Part shown: one piece after another, positions 1 to 10,000 of the stretch
Layout of the letters: each line of letters opens with the position of its first letter
How positions within the stretch are numbered: position 1 is the stretch's first letter
DNA from: Platerodrilus igneus
Lineage: Eukaryota > Arthropoda > Insecta > Coleoptera > Lycidae
Length of the DNA: 64,000 nucleotides
Reading direction: 5' to 3'
Assembly: GCA_036346225.1 (NCBI GenBank)
Contig: JARFIW010001747.1
Coordinates: forward strand, 124,001-188,000
The notes under the pieces: model-generated
What the model was told of the DNA's origin: nothing
The model's database searches: none
What the model saw: the letters and a program-made list of their open reading frames with translations, nothing else
Translations under genes and position numbers: made by a program

Positions 1-81
1 TGTTAAAGTGCAAATTGCACGTAACAACTGTAGTTTTATCTAGTAGAACGAGTGTATCCCAAGATTTTAATTAAATCAGTT

Positions 82-84
<3 letters not shown>

Positions 85-115
<31 letters not shown>
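85..115. repeat. (TA)n microsatellite
   Basis: Uninterrupted TA dinucleotide run. The flanking bases 1-84 and 116-195 are AT-rich and show nothing I recognise. Confidence 0.95.
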
Positions 116-118
<3 letters not shown>

Positions 119-195
119 GGTTTTTTACACAAGATAAGTTGATAAATAATACTAACGTATTACAATTAATAAAATGAAATAATAACTTAGACTAT

Positions 196-254
196 TATGC
201 AAAGCCAAATGATCATTTCAAATCGAGTTCGATCTCAGATGATCATTTGGGCTT

Positions 255-260
<6 letters not shown>
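196..260. repeat. Inverted repeat able to form a 21-bp hairpin
   Basis: The arm at 196-216 is the reverse complement of 239-260, apart from one extra G in the right arm. The loop is about 22 nt. The right arm runs straight into the (TA)n tract. It could be a cruciform, a remnant of a tiny inverted-repeat element, or a small-RNA hairpin; the sequence alone does not decide. Confidence 0.8.

Positions 261-312
<52 letters not shown>
258..312. repeat. (TA)n microsatellite, left flank of a solo LTR
   Basis: TA run with one phase break near 291. It abuts the LTR that starts at 313; another TA run follows that LTR at 2002. Confidence 0.9.
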
Positions 313-2001
313 TGCTGTGATATTCGCCTCACGATTGGGCGCACCATAGAATTTGCTGTGATATAGCCTTGTTACTATGAAATTGTCCCTTTTGGTTCCG
401 CGCGATTTTTAATATGATACTCGCACCACGATTGGGCGTACCATAAAATTGCTGTGATATTGAATTTTATTATTTTAAGCCCCAATGTTGGGCGTCATAA
501 AATTGCTGTGATATTCCTTTTATTGCTGTGCTATTTCCTTTATTATATGAAATATTAATTTAGGATTTTACCCCGACTGGTTTACTGAAAAATCTTATTG
601 AATTCAAATAAAGCAATTCTAGAACACCTAATATAATACTTGATAATATGTACAAAACTCAAAATTTTCGTTTTTATTCAAAATATCTACATTTACCAGA
701 TTTATTCTTTTCTGAAAGCCAGCAAAAATATCTTTTAATTACATTCAGGGACCTTCAAACGTTCCAAGATACATTCCCCTGTTTTTATATTTTTAAGTGA
801 CCTTTGTGATGACTCTTACAAATATACAATGTATAGCAAATATTAAATTGAAAACAGTCTTTCAATAATAAAGTGTATTAAAAATTGCTAACCTGGAATG
901 GGTTCTGGGGTTCCATTCTAGTCTATGATCTGCATCCCCTTGCTGTGTCTGCTTTGCTTATTGGTATTTTATGTTTGTGTTAAGACATCAACAAAATGCT
1001 CTCCCCATATAAGAATCGCCTCCCATAAATCGCTTCCAATTAAAGTCGTACCAAATTAAAGTACGTCCAAAATTAAAGTATCGCCTTCAATTAAAATACG
1101 TCCCAAATTAAAGTATCACCAAATTAAAAAATCGCCTTTCTATCGAAATACATCCCAAATCACAGTACGTCCAGAATTATAATACGTTCCTAATTAGAGC
1201 CGTCTATCTGTAAATCGGCTTATATTTCGTTTCACAAAATTGTTGCATTTTTAAATTTCATTTATTTACTTTTCATTTCATTAATTACGTGAGTTTTTAC
1301 CACCTTTGAACATAGTTGTTGTTCAGTTAAATATAGACTAAAATGTTGTTCAGTTTCTATCGCATATATAAGCTCTTCCTCCAATAGTTTTTATTGGCGT
1401 GTTTACAATCAAGGCTGGTACTTTTCCTTATCTGGCAGAACTCGGAATTTTTACAAATTACCTAGTTTAAATTTTCGACGAATGCTCTATTCCTCACGTC
1501 CGCATTCAGCATATTGCAGTATTATCCTAGGATTTCCAACTTTTGGCTTTTCATCAAGTCACGTATTTGATGTTTGTTAATTTATCATATAATTGAACTG
1601 CCTGGTATTTATTCGTTTGTCACAGAATGTTGGTTTTCTGAACAAATGTGTTCTTCTCTAGTCACCTAACGATTTTCTAATAACGATGCGTTTACGTTGA
1701 TATTTTCGACGCAATTGTTAAATATTTGCAATGCCAATTTATCTATGTTTCCCGGTAATTTAATTTTGATGCAATTTGTGTCGTTTTACAATCTTATCTT
1801 TACTTGTAAACTATGCTTAAACATATTTATGTTCTTATGCATTTAGTTACATATCTTTTATATTCAGTGTCCTCTTAATTGACCGCATGTAGAATAGTCG
1901 ATTTTCTGGAATTATATAATGTTCTTAAAGTTAAAGTTGTTTATATTTATCTCCGACCCCTATGACTTAATCTACCCTTAAACTACTCTATTATCATAAC
2001 A
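313..2001 (-). mobile_element. Solo LTR of the minus-strand Gypsy-like family (copy A)
   Basis: This segment matches, along its length, the two LTRs of the element at 50135-62166. All three begin TGCTGTGATAT and end near TATCATARCA, so the ends form an imperfect inverted repeat with TG...CA termini. No internal region is attached, which fits a solo LTR left by LTR-LTR recombination. It sits between (TA)n tracts on both sides, so a target duplication cannot be read. The left end carries four or five extra tandem copies of the terminal motif (near 313, 352, 450, 506 and 524). It also holds a short-period repeat of the CCAAATTAAAGTACGT type around 1010-1190. Orientation is set by analogy with the full element. 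Confidence 0.85.
1010..1200. repeat. Short-period minisatellite inside the LTR
   Basis: Roughly 14-18 bp units of the form CCAAATTAAAGTACGT, with CGCC variants, repeated imperfectly about ten times. The same block is present but shorter in the other two LTR copies (about 50700-50890 and 56150-56270), so copy number varies between LTRs. Confidence 0.75.
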
Positions 2002-2002
2002 A

Positions 2003-2040
<38 letters not shown>
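2002..2040. repeat. (TA)n microsatellite, right flank of the solo LTR
   Basis: TA run with one TG interruption that follows the LTR terminus directly and ends where the hammerhead-bearing element begins. Confidence 0.9.
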
Positions 2041-2045
<5 letters not shown>

Positions 2046-2324
2046 GATGTATCACCTGATGGCGGTTTTATTTACTTTTGCCGTGGTACAGAGATTGTTT
2101 CAAAATTATATCAGTATAATAGCTTCGATTACTTCATAGAGTTGGAAACTAATCTGCTCTGATGAGGCTTAACAAGCCGAAACCGTCGGTCAGTGGATGT
2201 TTCCTCCCCTGTGAAGTAATAAAGCTAATGTTCTGTTAATGGCTATATAACTACTAGCCCGATTTGTAATTATCAATAAACTTTTATTATTTTCATAAGA
2301 GTTTGTTTACAGATACATCTTATT
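2041..2324 (+). mobile_element. Short element with 13-bp inverted ends carrying a hammerhead ribozyme
   Basis: AATAAGATGTATC at 2041-2053 is the exact reverse complement of 2312-2324, giving a 284-bp unit with perfect 13-bp inverted termini. There is no coding capacity. The middle holds a hammerhead ribozyme motif (2128-2220). Established knowledge: hammerheads occur in Penelope-like elements, retrozymes, some SINEs and some satellites of animals. I infer a non-autonomous element of one of those kinds and cannot say which. The AT-rich flanks hide any target duplication. Confidence 0.6.
2128..2220 (+). ncRNA. Hammerhead ribozyme motif, type I
   Basis: All conserved parts are in order. CUGAUGA is at 2159-2165. 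Stem II GGCTT/AAGCC (2166-2170 with 2174-2178) has a 3-nt AAC loop. The GAAA box is at 2179-2182. A minimal 3-bp stem III ACC/GGT (2182-2184 with 2188-2190) includes the required A-U pair, and C2191 is the expected cleavage-site base. Stem I pairs 2152-2158 with 2192-2198, including two G-U wobbles. It continues as GGAAAC/GTTTCC (2144-2149 with 2199-2204) and a distal 9-bp helix (2128-2136 with 2212-2220). The open end is stem I, hence type I. Such short stem III forms are typical of retroelement hammerheads and often act as dimers. Cleavage has not been shown. Confidence 0.88.
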
Positions 2325-2332
2325 CTATATAC

Positions 2333-2863
2333 TGAAGCAGGCTACTGCTACCGCGTTTCTTTAATTTAAAAACAAGTAATAACAATAGTCTTTATTACTC
2401 ACTGTTCTCAAGTCTAATTAACAGTATATGTCTTATTTATAGATGTTTTCAGGACACTTACAATGAAGCACTATTACACTAATGAATTTACAAGCACTAA
2501 TATCTTCTTAAACTAACTTCTTTACGATAGGTCCATTAACAACACTAACACAACTATTATTCAATCCAAGCTCTATCTATTTATGTATACTACAAGCTGC
2601 ATGTACAATAGATACGTTTAGCTCATATAACATTTATGTATATACACTCAAAGCTCAACTACATTCACTATACACGATATAATTTATATTAGACATTCAA
2701 GTATAGACTAAATCTTACATTCATAAGCGGCCTTATATATACCCTGCATTAAAGATATGACTCATTATCTAGTATTTTCTAGAAGGATTCTCGAATCCTG
2801 AAGAATACGCTGTGCCCCGGGCGTTTGTATGTTTGACGGGTTGCCTAATAGTGGATCGCAACA
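2333..2863 (-). mobile_element. Solo LTR of a second retrotransposon family
   Basis: The 531-bp segment has TG...CA ends and a 4-bp direct repeat ATAC on both sides (2329-2332 and 2864-2867). Read on the minus strand it starts TGTTGCGATCC, has a TATATAAGG box near 2735, an AATAAAG polyadenylation signal near 2390, and ends GCTTCA. That order (promoter, then poly-A signal) gives the orientation. No internal region is present. The family is unknown; BEL/Pao and Gypsy LTRs can both look like this. Confidence 0.65.
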
Positions 2864-2898
2864 ATACAAATTCTTATTGCGAACTGCAAATAACTTGT

Positions 2899-2901
<3 letters not shown>

Positions 2902-2949
<48 letters not shown>

Positions 2950-2958
2950 CATATATAT
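2902..2958. repeat. (TA)n/(CA) microsatellite
   Basis: TA run followed by ACACATACATATATAT. Conceptual peptides of repeated Ile-Tyr across this interval are microsatellite artefacts. Confidence 0.9.
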
Positions 2959-4603
2959 GAACGTGTAGAATGGATTGCCGAGTCGAACCATGTAAATTCA
3001 GAAAATTTAACAATATTTATAAAGCGATTTTAAATACAAAGGTCAGAATGAGTTAAATATAGAAACAATTGCTTCAAACAATAATGTAAAATTATAGTGA
3101 ATTAGGAATAGCTAGTGCTATAAAAGTGCAACAGTAAAATGCTAAAGTCTTAGAATCGTTAGAAAGAATGTTTAACAGAACAATGCGTGCATTAATTGTA
3201 TTAGAATGATTTTTATGGGAACAAATAGAGTTATTAAATTATAATATGTAATCAAAGGCATCTCATATATGAGACAGTTATACAAAATGTCGAAGTGGAA
3301 GAATGACAATATTTGAAAAAGTTGTAAATCAAACGAAAATATTTAGAAATGTAAATTTGAACGTATCAAGTTTTATATTGCAGTAGTATAGCTTTAAGTT
3401 TTTCCAATTTAATTTTACCATCTTACTGATACTTTTTACATGGAGGCAGGAATTGCGTTGCTATCACAACGATTTTCTTATTGGAAAAAGGTACGAATAG
3501 GTGTGACTAATTAGGTATTCAATATGGAGATTTGCCAGGGTCGTTTTCGATTAATTCTATTAAGGATTTCAATTCCAGTTGTTAGGTGTCAGCTGACTTT
3601 AGCTAACGGTGGCGATAATGGTGATGGCACAATTTCCGTTACTCCCGATCTTACTGAAATTCAAGAAAATATAAACATTAATTAAGTTATTCTATTTTAA
3701 AGAAACCAAAATTTATGCTATTGTTTTTAACAAATGCCTAGGATCTGTTCCTGATCATTATTTACTTGCTTATGAAATGTTATTCCAGTAGTCTGCTTCG
3801 TATAAACGTCCATTTCTACCGTTACAAGCGCAAACGGCACAGACACAACACCATAGTTATTTCATGATTAACATCTTCAACTATTATCCACACACACGCA
3901 CTAAATTGTTGAAATATACTAAGAACTCTAACGTGTATACAAGTGACATCGACAACTCAACATGGCGACAAGATGTCACTTTTAATAGAGAACAGCATCT
4001 CCCTACTATACTACATCTGTGTTTATTAATAGAAACAAAGAAGTTGACGTTAATCCAAGTTGTTTATGTTTGATATCACGTTGTCTGATATCTATCATAT
4101 TCAACCAATGAAATATCAATTTTATGAACAGCAGGTTTTTATATAAGCGCATAATGTTATACTAAATTAAATAAATAATTTGTGTTATTTTGATTAGGTC
4201 AACGTTGCGTTAACTCCATTGGTTTGTGTACTGGAGTCACATCCGTTTACTTCCTTGTCGCTGTTGGTTACTTTTCAGTAGTTGCAGATAAGACATAAAG
4301 TATTTTTTGTTGTAATTATAACTATTAAGTTCGATCGTTCAATTAATAAATGTTGTAGTATCTAATTTCGATTTATCTTTGTAGAATGGTGATCATAATC
4401 TGATTCACCACCAGGTGGTGCTATCGGAATATAGAAACATACAACTCGGTTGTAGCGACCCTAGCAGCACATTTCAAAACTACTTTTTTATGGTATCTGA
4501 GATAAAACATTGCCAGTGCGGTGTTTTAATAGAATTCTAAGGAGAAATTGTTTTTACAGTGAATTAGTAAATCAGTGTATATTGATATTTTTCCACGAGT
4601 ACG
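2959..4603. other. Intergenic and presumed 5' flank of the CoREST-like gene
   Basis: AT-rich with no credible ORF. A small inverted repeat lies at 3941-3981 (10-bp perfect arms AAGTGACATC/GATGTCACTT, 21-nt loop). The promoter of the downstream gene is expected within the last few hundred bases, but no TATA box or initiator can be assigned with confidence. Confidence 0.5.
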
Positions 4604-4739
4604 ATGTTTTCTTCAAAGACTGGGCACAATACTCGTAGTAGGCGTCGTAGGAGTCCCACGCCGAAACCCAAGTCGAGTCCCAAGTCAAACGCCAGCGGCC
4701 ATCTACAAACTAAAAAAAAGAGTGATAACCCATATTCAG
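4604..4739 (+). CDS. CoRest: CoREST/RCOR-like corepressor, exon 1
   Basis: Translation starts at ATG 4604 and reads 45 codons plus one base to a splice donor (CAG then GTACAC, GT at 4740). The N-terminus is basic and low in complexity, rich in Arg, Ser, Pro and Lys (SRRRRRSPTPKPKSSPKS), as expected for the disordered tail of a nuclear protein. Known CoREST proteins scaffold LSD1 and HDAC1/2 on chromatin to remove H3K4 methyl and acetyl marks. The exon is assigned because its phase-1 end joins exactly to exon 2 at 4906, giving Glu at the junction. The start is the first ATG in this frame after stops; an upstream non-coding exon is possible. Confidence 0.7.
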
Positions 4740-4905
4740 GTACACATTGTTTACCATATATAATATAAAATATGTCTACCAAGAGAAGCATTATAAAGCT
4801 CATTTTGAAAGGGAAATGTATGTCTTGCATTCCTCAGATGAACTTTATAAAAGTCTCAGGTCTTTACACTTTTTGTAACAATAATTTTAAACCTTTGTTT
4901 TCAAG

Positions 4906-5043
4906 AAGCCAGAATCCGAGTAGGTCCTGATTATCAAGCAATTATTCCAGAATTAATTCCTGCGAATGAGCGAGATCTAAAATTTGTACTTGATCGTTTT
5001 GCACTATTTTGGAGTCCCACTGACAAATTGTCTGATTCGCAGA
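4906..5043 (+). CDS. CoRest: CoREST/RCOR-like corepressor, exon 2 (start of ELM2 domain)
   Basis: Acceptor TTTTCAAG lies before 4906 and donor A then GTAAGG at 5044. The exon enters in phase 1 and leaves in phase 1. It reads IRVGPDYQAIIPELIPANER, then FALFWSPTDKLSDSQ. This matches the conserved start of the CoREST ELM2 domain (an RVGxxYQAxxP block followed by a WSP...LS block). ELM2 recruits HDAC1/2 in the family. The segment between the two blocks is diverged from vertebrate RCORs. The intron to exon 1 is 166 bp. Confidence 0.82.
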
Positions 5044-6489
5044 GTAAGGAATTAAATTATTATTAATTGGCCGTGACTAGGTCCCTTTAGGTTAATACGT
5101 CATTGAACGTTTTGTTATTTCAAATGTACCAAATTTCAAGTTTGATGACAGACTGAGACATATTGTAGTTTTAGTATTAAGCATGTACGTTTGACACAAT
5201 CCCAGTGTTTTTTATTATAAACGTAAAATTGCAGCGTTTTAAGTGACAAATATGTTTCTACATAAAACGGTTCTGACAATAGGCCTAAAATTAATTCTAA
5301 AAATCCTTATTTTTAAGGAGCAGTATGCAGTATCTCCGAAACGATGCACCTCTAAATTAGGTATCTACAGTTATATTTGCTTTATTGCCTCTGGTTTTAA
5401 GTAATGTAATATTTTTCTTAAGCAACAGGTAATTCTGGTATGTTTTATGCACCGTCCAATGTCATCACAAAGTGCTATAACAATAAATTCTACATTTTAG
5501 GCTGGCATTGTTTTCTATGATTTTAACCAAGCTTTAGACTATCAAGTTTAATTTTACAATATGTAAATACGAACACTGTCAAAGACCACATTTCTAAACA
5601 TCCAAATATGATTAAATAAGACTACTTCTTATCTCTTAACATTTAATCAAGAATATAACTAAACAGGTTCCTTTCTAACATTTTTCTGCAATATTGTCCT
5701 TCTAAAGATAACAATTTGGTGCTCACAGAGTATGATAAATTTGAAGATAGCAGAAGTGTGTTGTCCTTATATTACTTAAGAGTACATTTATTTAGAAATG
5801 ACAGTTAAAATACAAATGTAGTATTTTATTTACACAACAGACTTATTAAGCTAAATACTCAAACAACAAAATTAGCATTTTATTTGTACGAAAACCATAG
5901 GCAAATACCGTCATCACCATCTCTACTAGAATTACTATTGTTTCACACTAAAATAATTAACGGTTCAGTAAGGTTGACTATGTTATACAAGTTACACATT
6001 TTAACTTCTTTAACAACTTGTGTAGTTATACATTTTTTCAGTGTTCATTTGTATCATTTTGCAGAGCATCTAATAAAAGAATTTTAACTTCACTTAACTT
6101 GATTTAATATTCTCTTCGTGCTTCTTTTCAGGAATCCGTAATAGCAAAATATGTCAAGAATTTAATAACCAACATTATATATAGATAACAATGCTCCTGC
6201 TTAAAATTACACTTGGGTTGCATCTATAATTACCTGAAAGTTTATAAAATAAACTGTAATGAATAAGCAGTTCAAACAGGAACTTTGCTTATCATAAAAA
6301 CTAACAGAACACTATTTACAATACTCAGCACACAGCAAATTAATCCTCTATTATATGTATTATGACCGTCAAAACATTTACTAATTTTGTAAGCAACTAA
6401 TGCTATCACTAGTGATGTAATCATCCAACGGAGCCCTAGCCACGGCCTTAATATTATGAGTTTGCTTACTAATCATACTATATTTGTAG
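5044..6489. other. Intron 2 of the CoREST-like gene
   Basis: 1.45-kb AT-rich intron between a GTAAGG donor and a TATTTGTAG acceptor. I see no repeat family, RNA gene or ORF of substance in it. Confidence 0.65.
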
Positions 6490-6704
6490 TTGACGATTAT
6501 GTATTACTAGCTAAAGAGAAGCATGGCTATAATGAGGTACAAGCATTGGGTATGCTGTTTTGGAATGACTATGACATTAATCAAACGGTAAAGGATATAG
6601 CTTGTTTTTCACCTAAACCTGCTAAATGGTCCGAAGAAGATGTAGATTTATGTGAACAAGTGTTTGAATGTCTTAATGAACGCTTTAATGAAATTAAACA
6701 AATG
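6490..6704 (+). CDS. CoRest: CoREST/RCOR-like corepressor, exon 3 (ELM2 end and SANT1 start)
   Basis: After acceptor TATTTGTAG the frame restores exactly (phase 1 to 1) and ends in phase 0 at ATG then GTATGT. It encodes DDYVLLAKEKHGYNEVQALG, then MLFWNDYDINQTVKDIACF, then PKPAKWSEEDVDLCEQVF. These are the CoREST hallmark AKEKHGYNxxQALGMLFW, the ELM2 C-terminus, and the first helix of SANT1. Exons 1-3 total 489 nt (163 codons) with no stop. SANT1 is cut at its expected internal junction, so at least one more exon is needed. A 22.7-kb transposon starts 28 bp after this exon. No convincing SANT1 remainder, coiled coil or SANT2 is seen after that transposon in the window. The gene may be a diverged paralogue, may continue beyond the window, or may be broken. 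Confidence 0.85.
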
Positions 6705-6723
6705 GTATGTATGTTTATTGTTA

Positions 6724-6732
6724 ATATTATAG
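6724..6732. repeat. Target-site duplication of the giant element (left)
   Basis: ATATTATAG here is repeated exactly at 29398-29406, directly outside inverted repeats starting ATGTGGCTGAAG. Nine base pairs is the usual duplication length of Mutator-like and Foldback elements. Confidence 0.85.
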
Positions 6733-7020
6733 ATGTGGCTGAAGTTACATTCAGATTCATATTCACATTTATTTTTAATCCCGTCCAGTTCCAGTGGACC
6801 AAATCAATACCTATATGGAAAAAACTTAAAATTAAAATCAAGTTCTTCTACCATCGATACAATGTTAAAAAACACCAAAACTACTACAAAGCTGCCGCAT
6901 TATATCAATCCACACGAAAACAAAATCGCAGGGTACATTAATCTCCAAATATAGCAATGAAAATCAACATCCAAACCAGGGGTTACATCAAGATGGGAAC
7001 AGGAAAATCATTCTTCAGCC
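6733..7020 (+). repeat. Left terminal inverted repeat, non-satellite part
   Basis: 288 bp, matching 29110-29397 in inverse orientation with scattered substitutions. One frame stays open across it and shows motifs TKSIPIW and IKFFYHRYNVKK, loosely like the rest of a CoREST SANT1 domain (DKSI...VKFYY). A candidate acceptor (CCCGTCCAG before 6796) would keep phase 0 with exon 3. The ORF is also open in the right arm. Whether this is captured exon material or chance is unresolved. Confidence 0.75.
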
Positions 7021-10000
7021 AAACGGTGCGTGGTATCAACTAGCCATAAATTGCAAAATAATTCTTAAACAAATAGAAACTTTACATAAAAATATTAGAC
7101 GATTTGAAAGGGGATGAAGGGTGGTAGTTAAATACCCCATCATAATAAAAAATGAATATCTCCTAAACGGTGCGTTGTATCAACTAGCGGTAAATTGCAG
7201 AATAATCCTCAGGCCCATAGGTACCTTCCACAAAAATATCAGGCGATTTGAAAGGGGATGAGGGGGGAAGTTAAATACCTCAGCACAATAAAAAATGAAA
7301 ATCTCCTAAACGGTGCGTTGTACCAACTAGCGGTAAATTGCAGAATAATCCTTAGCCCCATAGGTACCTTCCACAAAAATAGCAGGCGATTTGAAAGGGG
7401 AAGAAGGAGGTAGTTAAATACCCCAACACAATAAAAAATGAATATCTCCTAAACGGTGAGTTGTTTCAACTAGCGGTAAATTGCAGAATAATCCCTAGGC
7501 CCATAGGTACCTTCCACTAAAATATCAGGCGATTTGAAAGGGGTGGGGTGGGGGGGTAGTTAAATACCCCATTATAATAAAAAATGAATATCTCCTAAAC
7601 GGTGAGTTGTATCAACTAGCGGTAAATTGCAGAATAATCCTTATGCCCATAGGTACTTTCCACAAAAATATCAGGCGATTTGAAAGGGGGAGAGGGAGGC
7701 GGAGTTAAATACTCCATCATAATAAAAAATGAATACCTCCTAAATGGTGCGTTGTATCAACTAGCGGTAAATTGCAGAATAATCTTTAGGCCCATAGGTA
7801 CCTTCCACAAAAATATCAGGCGATTTGAAAGGGTGGAGGGGGGTAGTTAAATACCCCATCATAATAAAAAATGAATATCTCCTAAATGGTGCGTTGTATC
7901 AACTAGCGGTAAATTGCAGAATAATCTTTAGACCCATAGGTACTTTCCACAAAAATATCAGGCGATTTGAAAGGGGGAGAGGGGGGGAGTTAAATACTCC
8001 ATCATAATAAAAAATGAATATCTCCTAAATGGTGCGTTGTATCAACTAGCGGTAAATTGCAGAATAATCCTTAGGCCCATAGGTACCTTCCACAAAAATA
8101 TCAGGCGATTTGAAAGGGTAGAGGGGGGTAGTTAAATACCCCATCATAATAAAAAATGAATATCTCCTAAATGGTGCGTTGTATCAACTAGCGGTAAATT
8201 GCAGAATAATCCTTATGCCCATAGGTACCTTCCACAAAAATATCAGGCGATTTGAAAGGGGATGAGGGGAGGTAGTTAAATACCCCAACATAATAAAAAA
8301 TGAACATGTCCTAAACGGTGCGTTGTATCAACTAGCGGTAAATTGCAGAATAATCCTTAGGCCCATAGGTACCTTCCACAAAAATATCAGGCGATGTGAA
8401 AGGGTAGAGGGGGGTAGTTAAATACCCCAACACAATAAAAAATGAATATCTCCTAAACGGTGCGTTGTATCAACTAGCGGTAAATTGCAGAATAATCCTT
8501 AGACCCATAGGTACTTTCCACAAAAATATCAGGCGATTTGAAAGGGGGAGAGGGGGGGTAAATATTCCATCAAAATAAAAAATGAATATCTCCTAAATGG
8601 TGCGTTGTATCAACTAGCGGTAAATTGCAGAATAATCCTTAGGCCCATAGGTACCTTCCATAAAAATATCAGGCGATTTGAAAGGGGATGAAGGGGGGTA
8701 GTTAAATACCCCAACACAATAAAAAATGAACATTTAAACGGTGCGTTTTATCAACTAGCGGTAAATTGCAGAATAATCCTTAGGCCCATAGGTACCTTCC
8801 ACAAAATATCAGGCGATTTGAAAGGGGAACAGGGGGGGTAGTTAAATACCCCAACACAATAAAAAATGAATATCTCCTAAACGGCACGTTGTATCAACTA
8901 GCAGTAAATTGCAGAATAATCCTTAGGCCCATAGGTACCTTCCACAAAAATGGCAGGCGATTTGAAAGGGGATGACGGGGGTATTTAAATACCCCATCAT
9001 AATAAAAAATGAATATCTCCTAAATGGTGCGTTGTATCAACTAGCGGTAAATTGCAGAATAATTCTTAGGCACCTTTCTTAAAAATATCAGGCGATTTGA
9101 AAGGGGTTTGTGGGCGTAGTTAAATACCCCAACACAATAAAAAATGAATATCTCCTAAACGGCACGTTGTATCAACTAGCAGTAAATTGCAGAATAATCC
9201 TTAGGCCCATAGGTACCTTCCACAAAAATGGCAGGCGATTTGAAAGGGGATGACGGGGGTATTTAAATACCCCATCATAATAAAAAATGAATATCTCCTA
9301 AACGGTGTGTTGTATCAACTAGCGGTAAATTGCAGAATAATTCTTAGGCCCATAGGTACCTTTCTTAAAAATATCAGGCGATTTGAAAGGGGTTTGTGGG
9401 TAGTTAAATACCCCAACACAATAAAAAATGAATATCTCCTAAACGGTGAGTTGTATCAACTAGCAGTAAATTGCAGAATAACCCCTAGGCCCATAGGTAC
9501 CTTCCACTAAAATATCAGGCGATTTGAAAGGGGTTGAGGGGGGTAGTTAAATATCCCATTATAATAAAAAATGAATATCTCCTAAACGGTGAGTTGTATC
9601 AACTAGCGGTAAATTGTAGAATAATTCTTTAGCCCATTGGTACCTTTCACAAAAATATCAGGCGATTTGAAAGGGTAGAGGGGGGTAGTTAAATACCCCA
9701 TCATAATAAAAAATGAATATCTCCTAAATGGTGCGTTGTATCAACTAGCGGTAAATTGCAGAATAATCCTTATGCCCATAGGTACTTTCCACAAAAATAT
9801 CAGGCGATTTGAAAGGGGGAGAGGGAGGGGGAGTTAAATACTCCATCATAATAAAAAATGAATACCTCCTAAAAGGTGCGTTGTATCAACTAGCGGTAAA
9901 TTGCAGAATAATCCTTAGGCCCATAGGTACCTTCCACAAAAATATCAGGCGATTTGAAAGGGGTTTGAGGGGAGGTAGTTAAATACCCCAACATAATAAA

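Noticed and set aside
2765..3033. ORFs on both strands with repeated Ile-Tyr
   Set aside because: Direct translation of the (TA)n microsatellite.
3941..3981. 10-bp inverted repeat AAGTGACATC/GATGTCACTT as a regulatory hairpin
   Set aside because: Short, single occurrence, in AT-rich flank; mentioned under the intergenic entry but not enough for its own claim.
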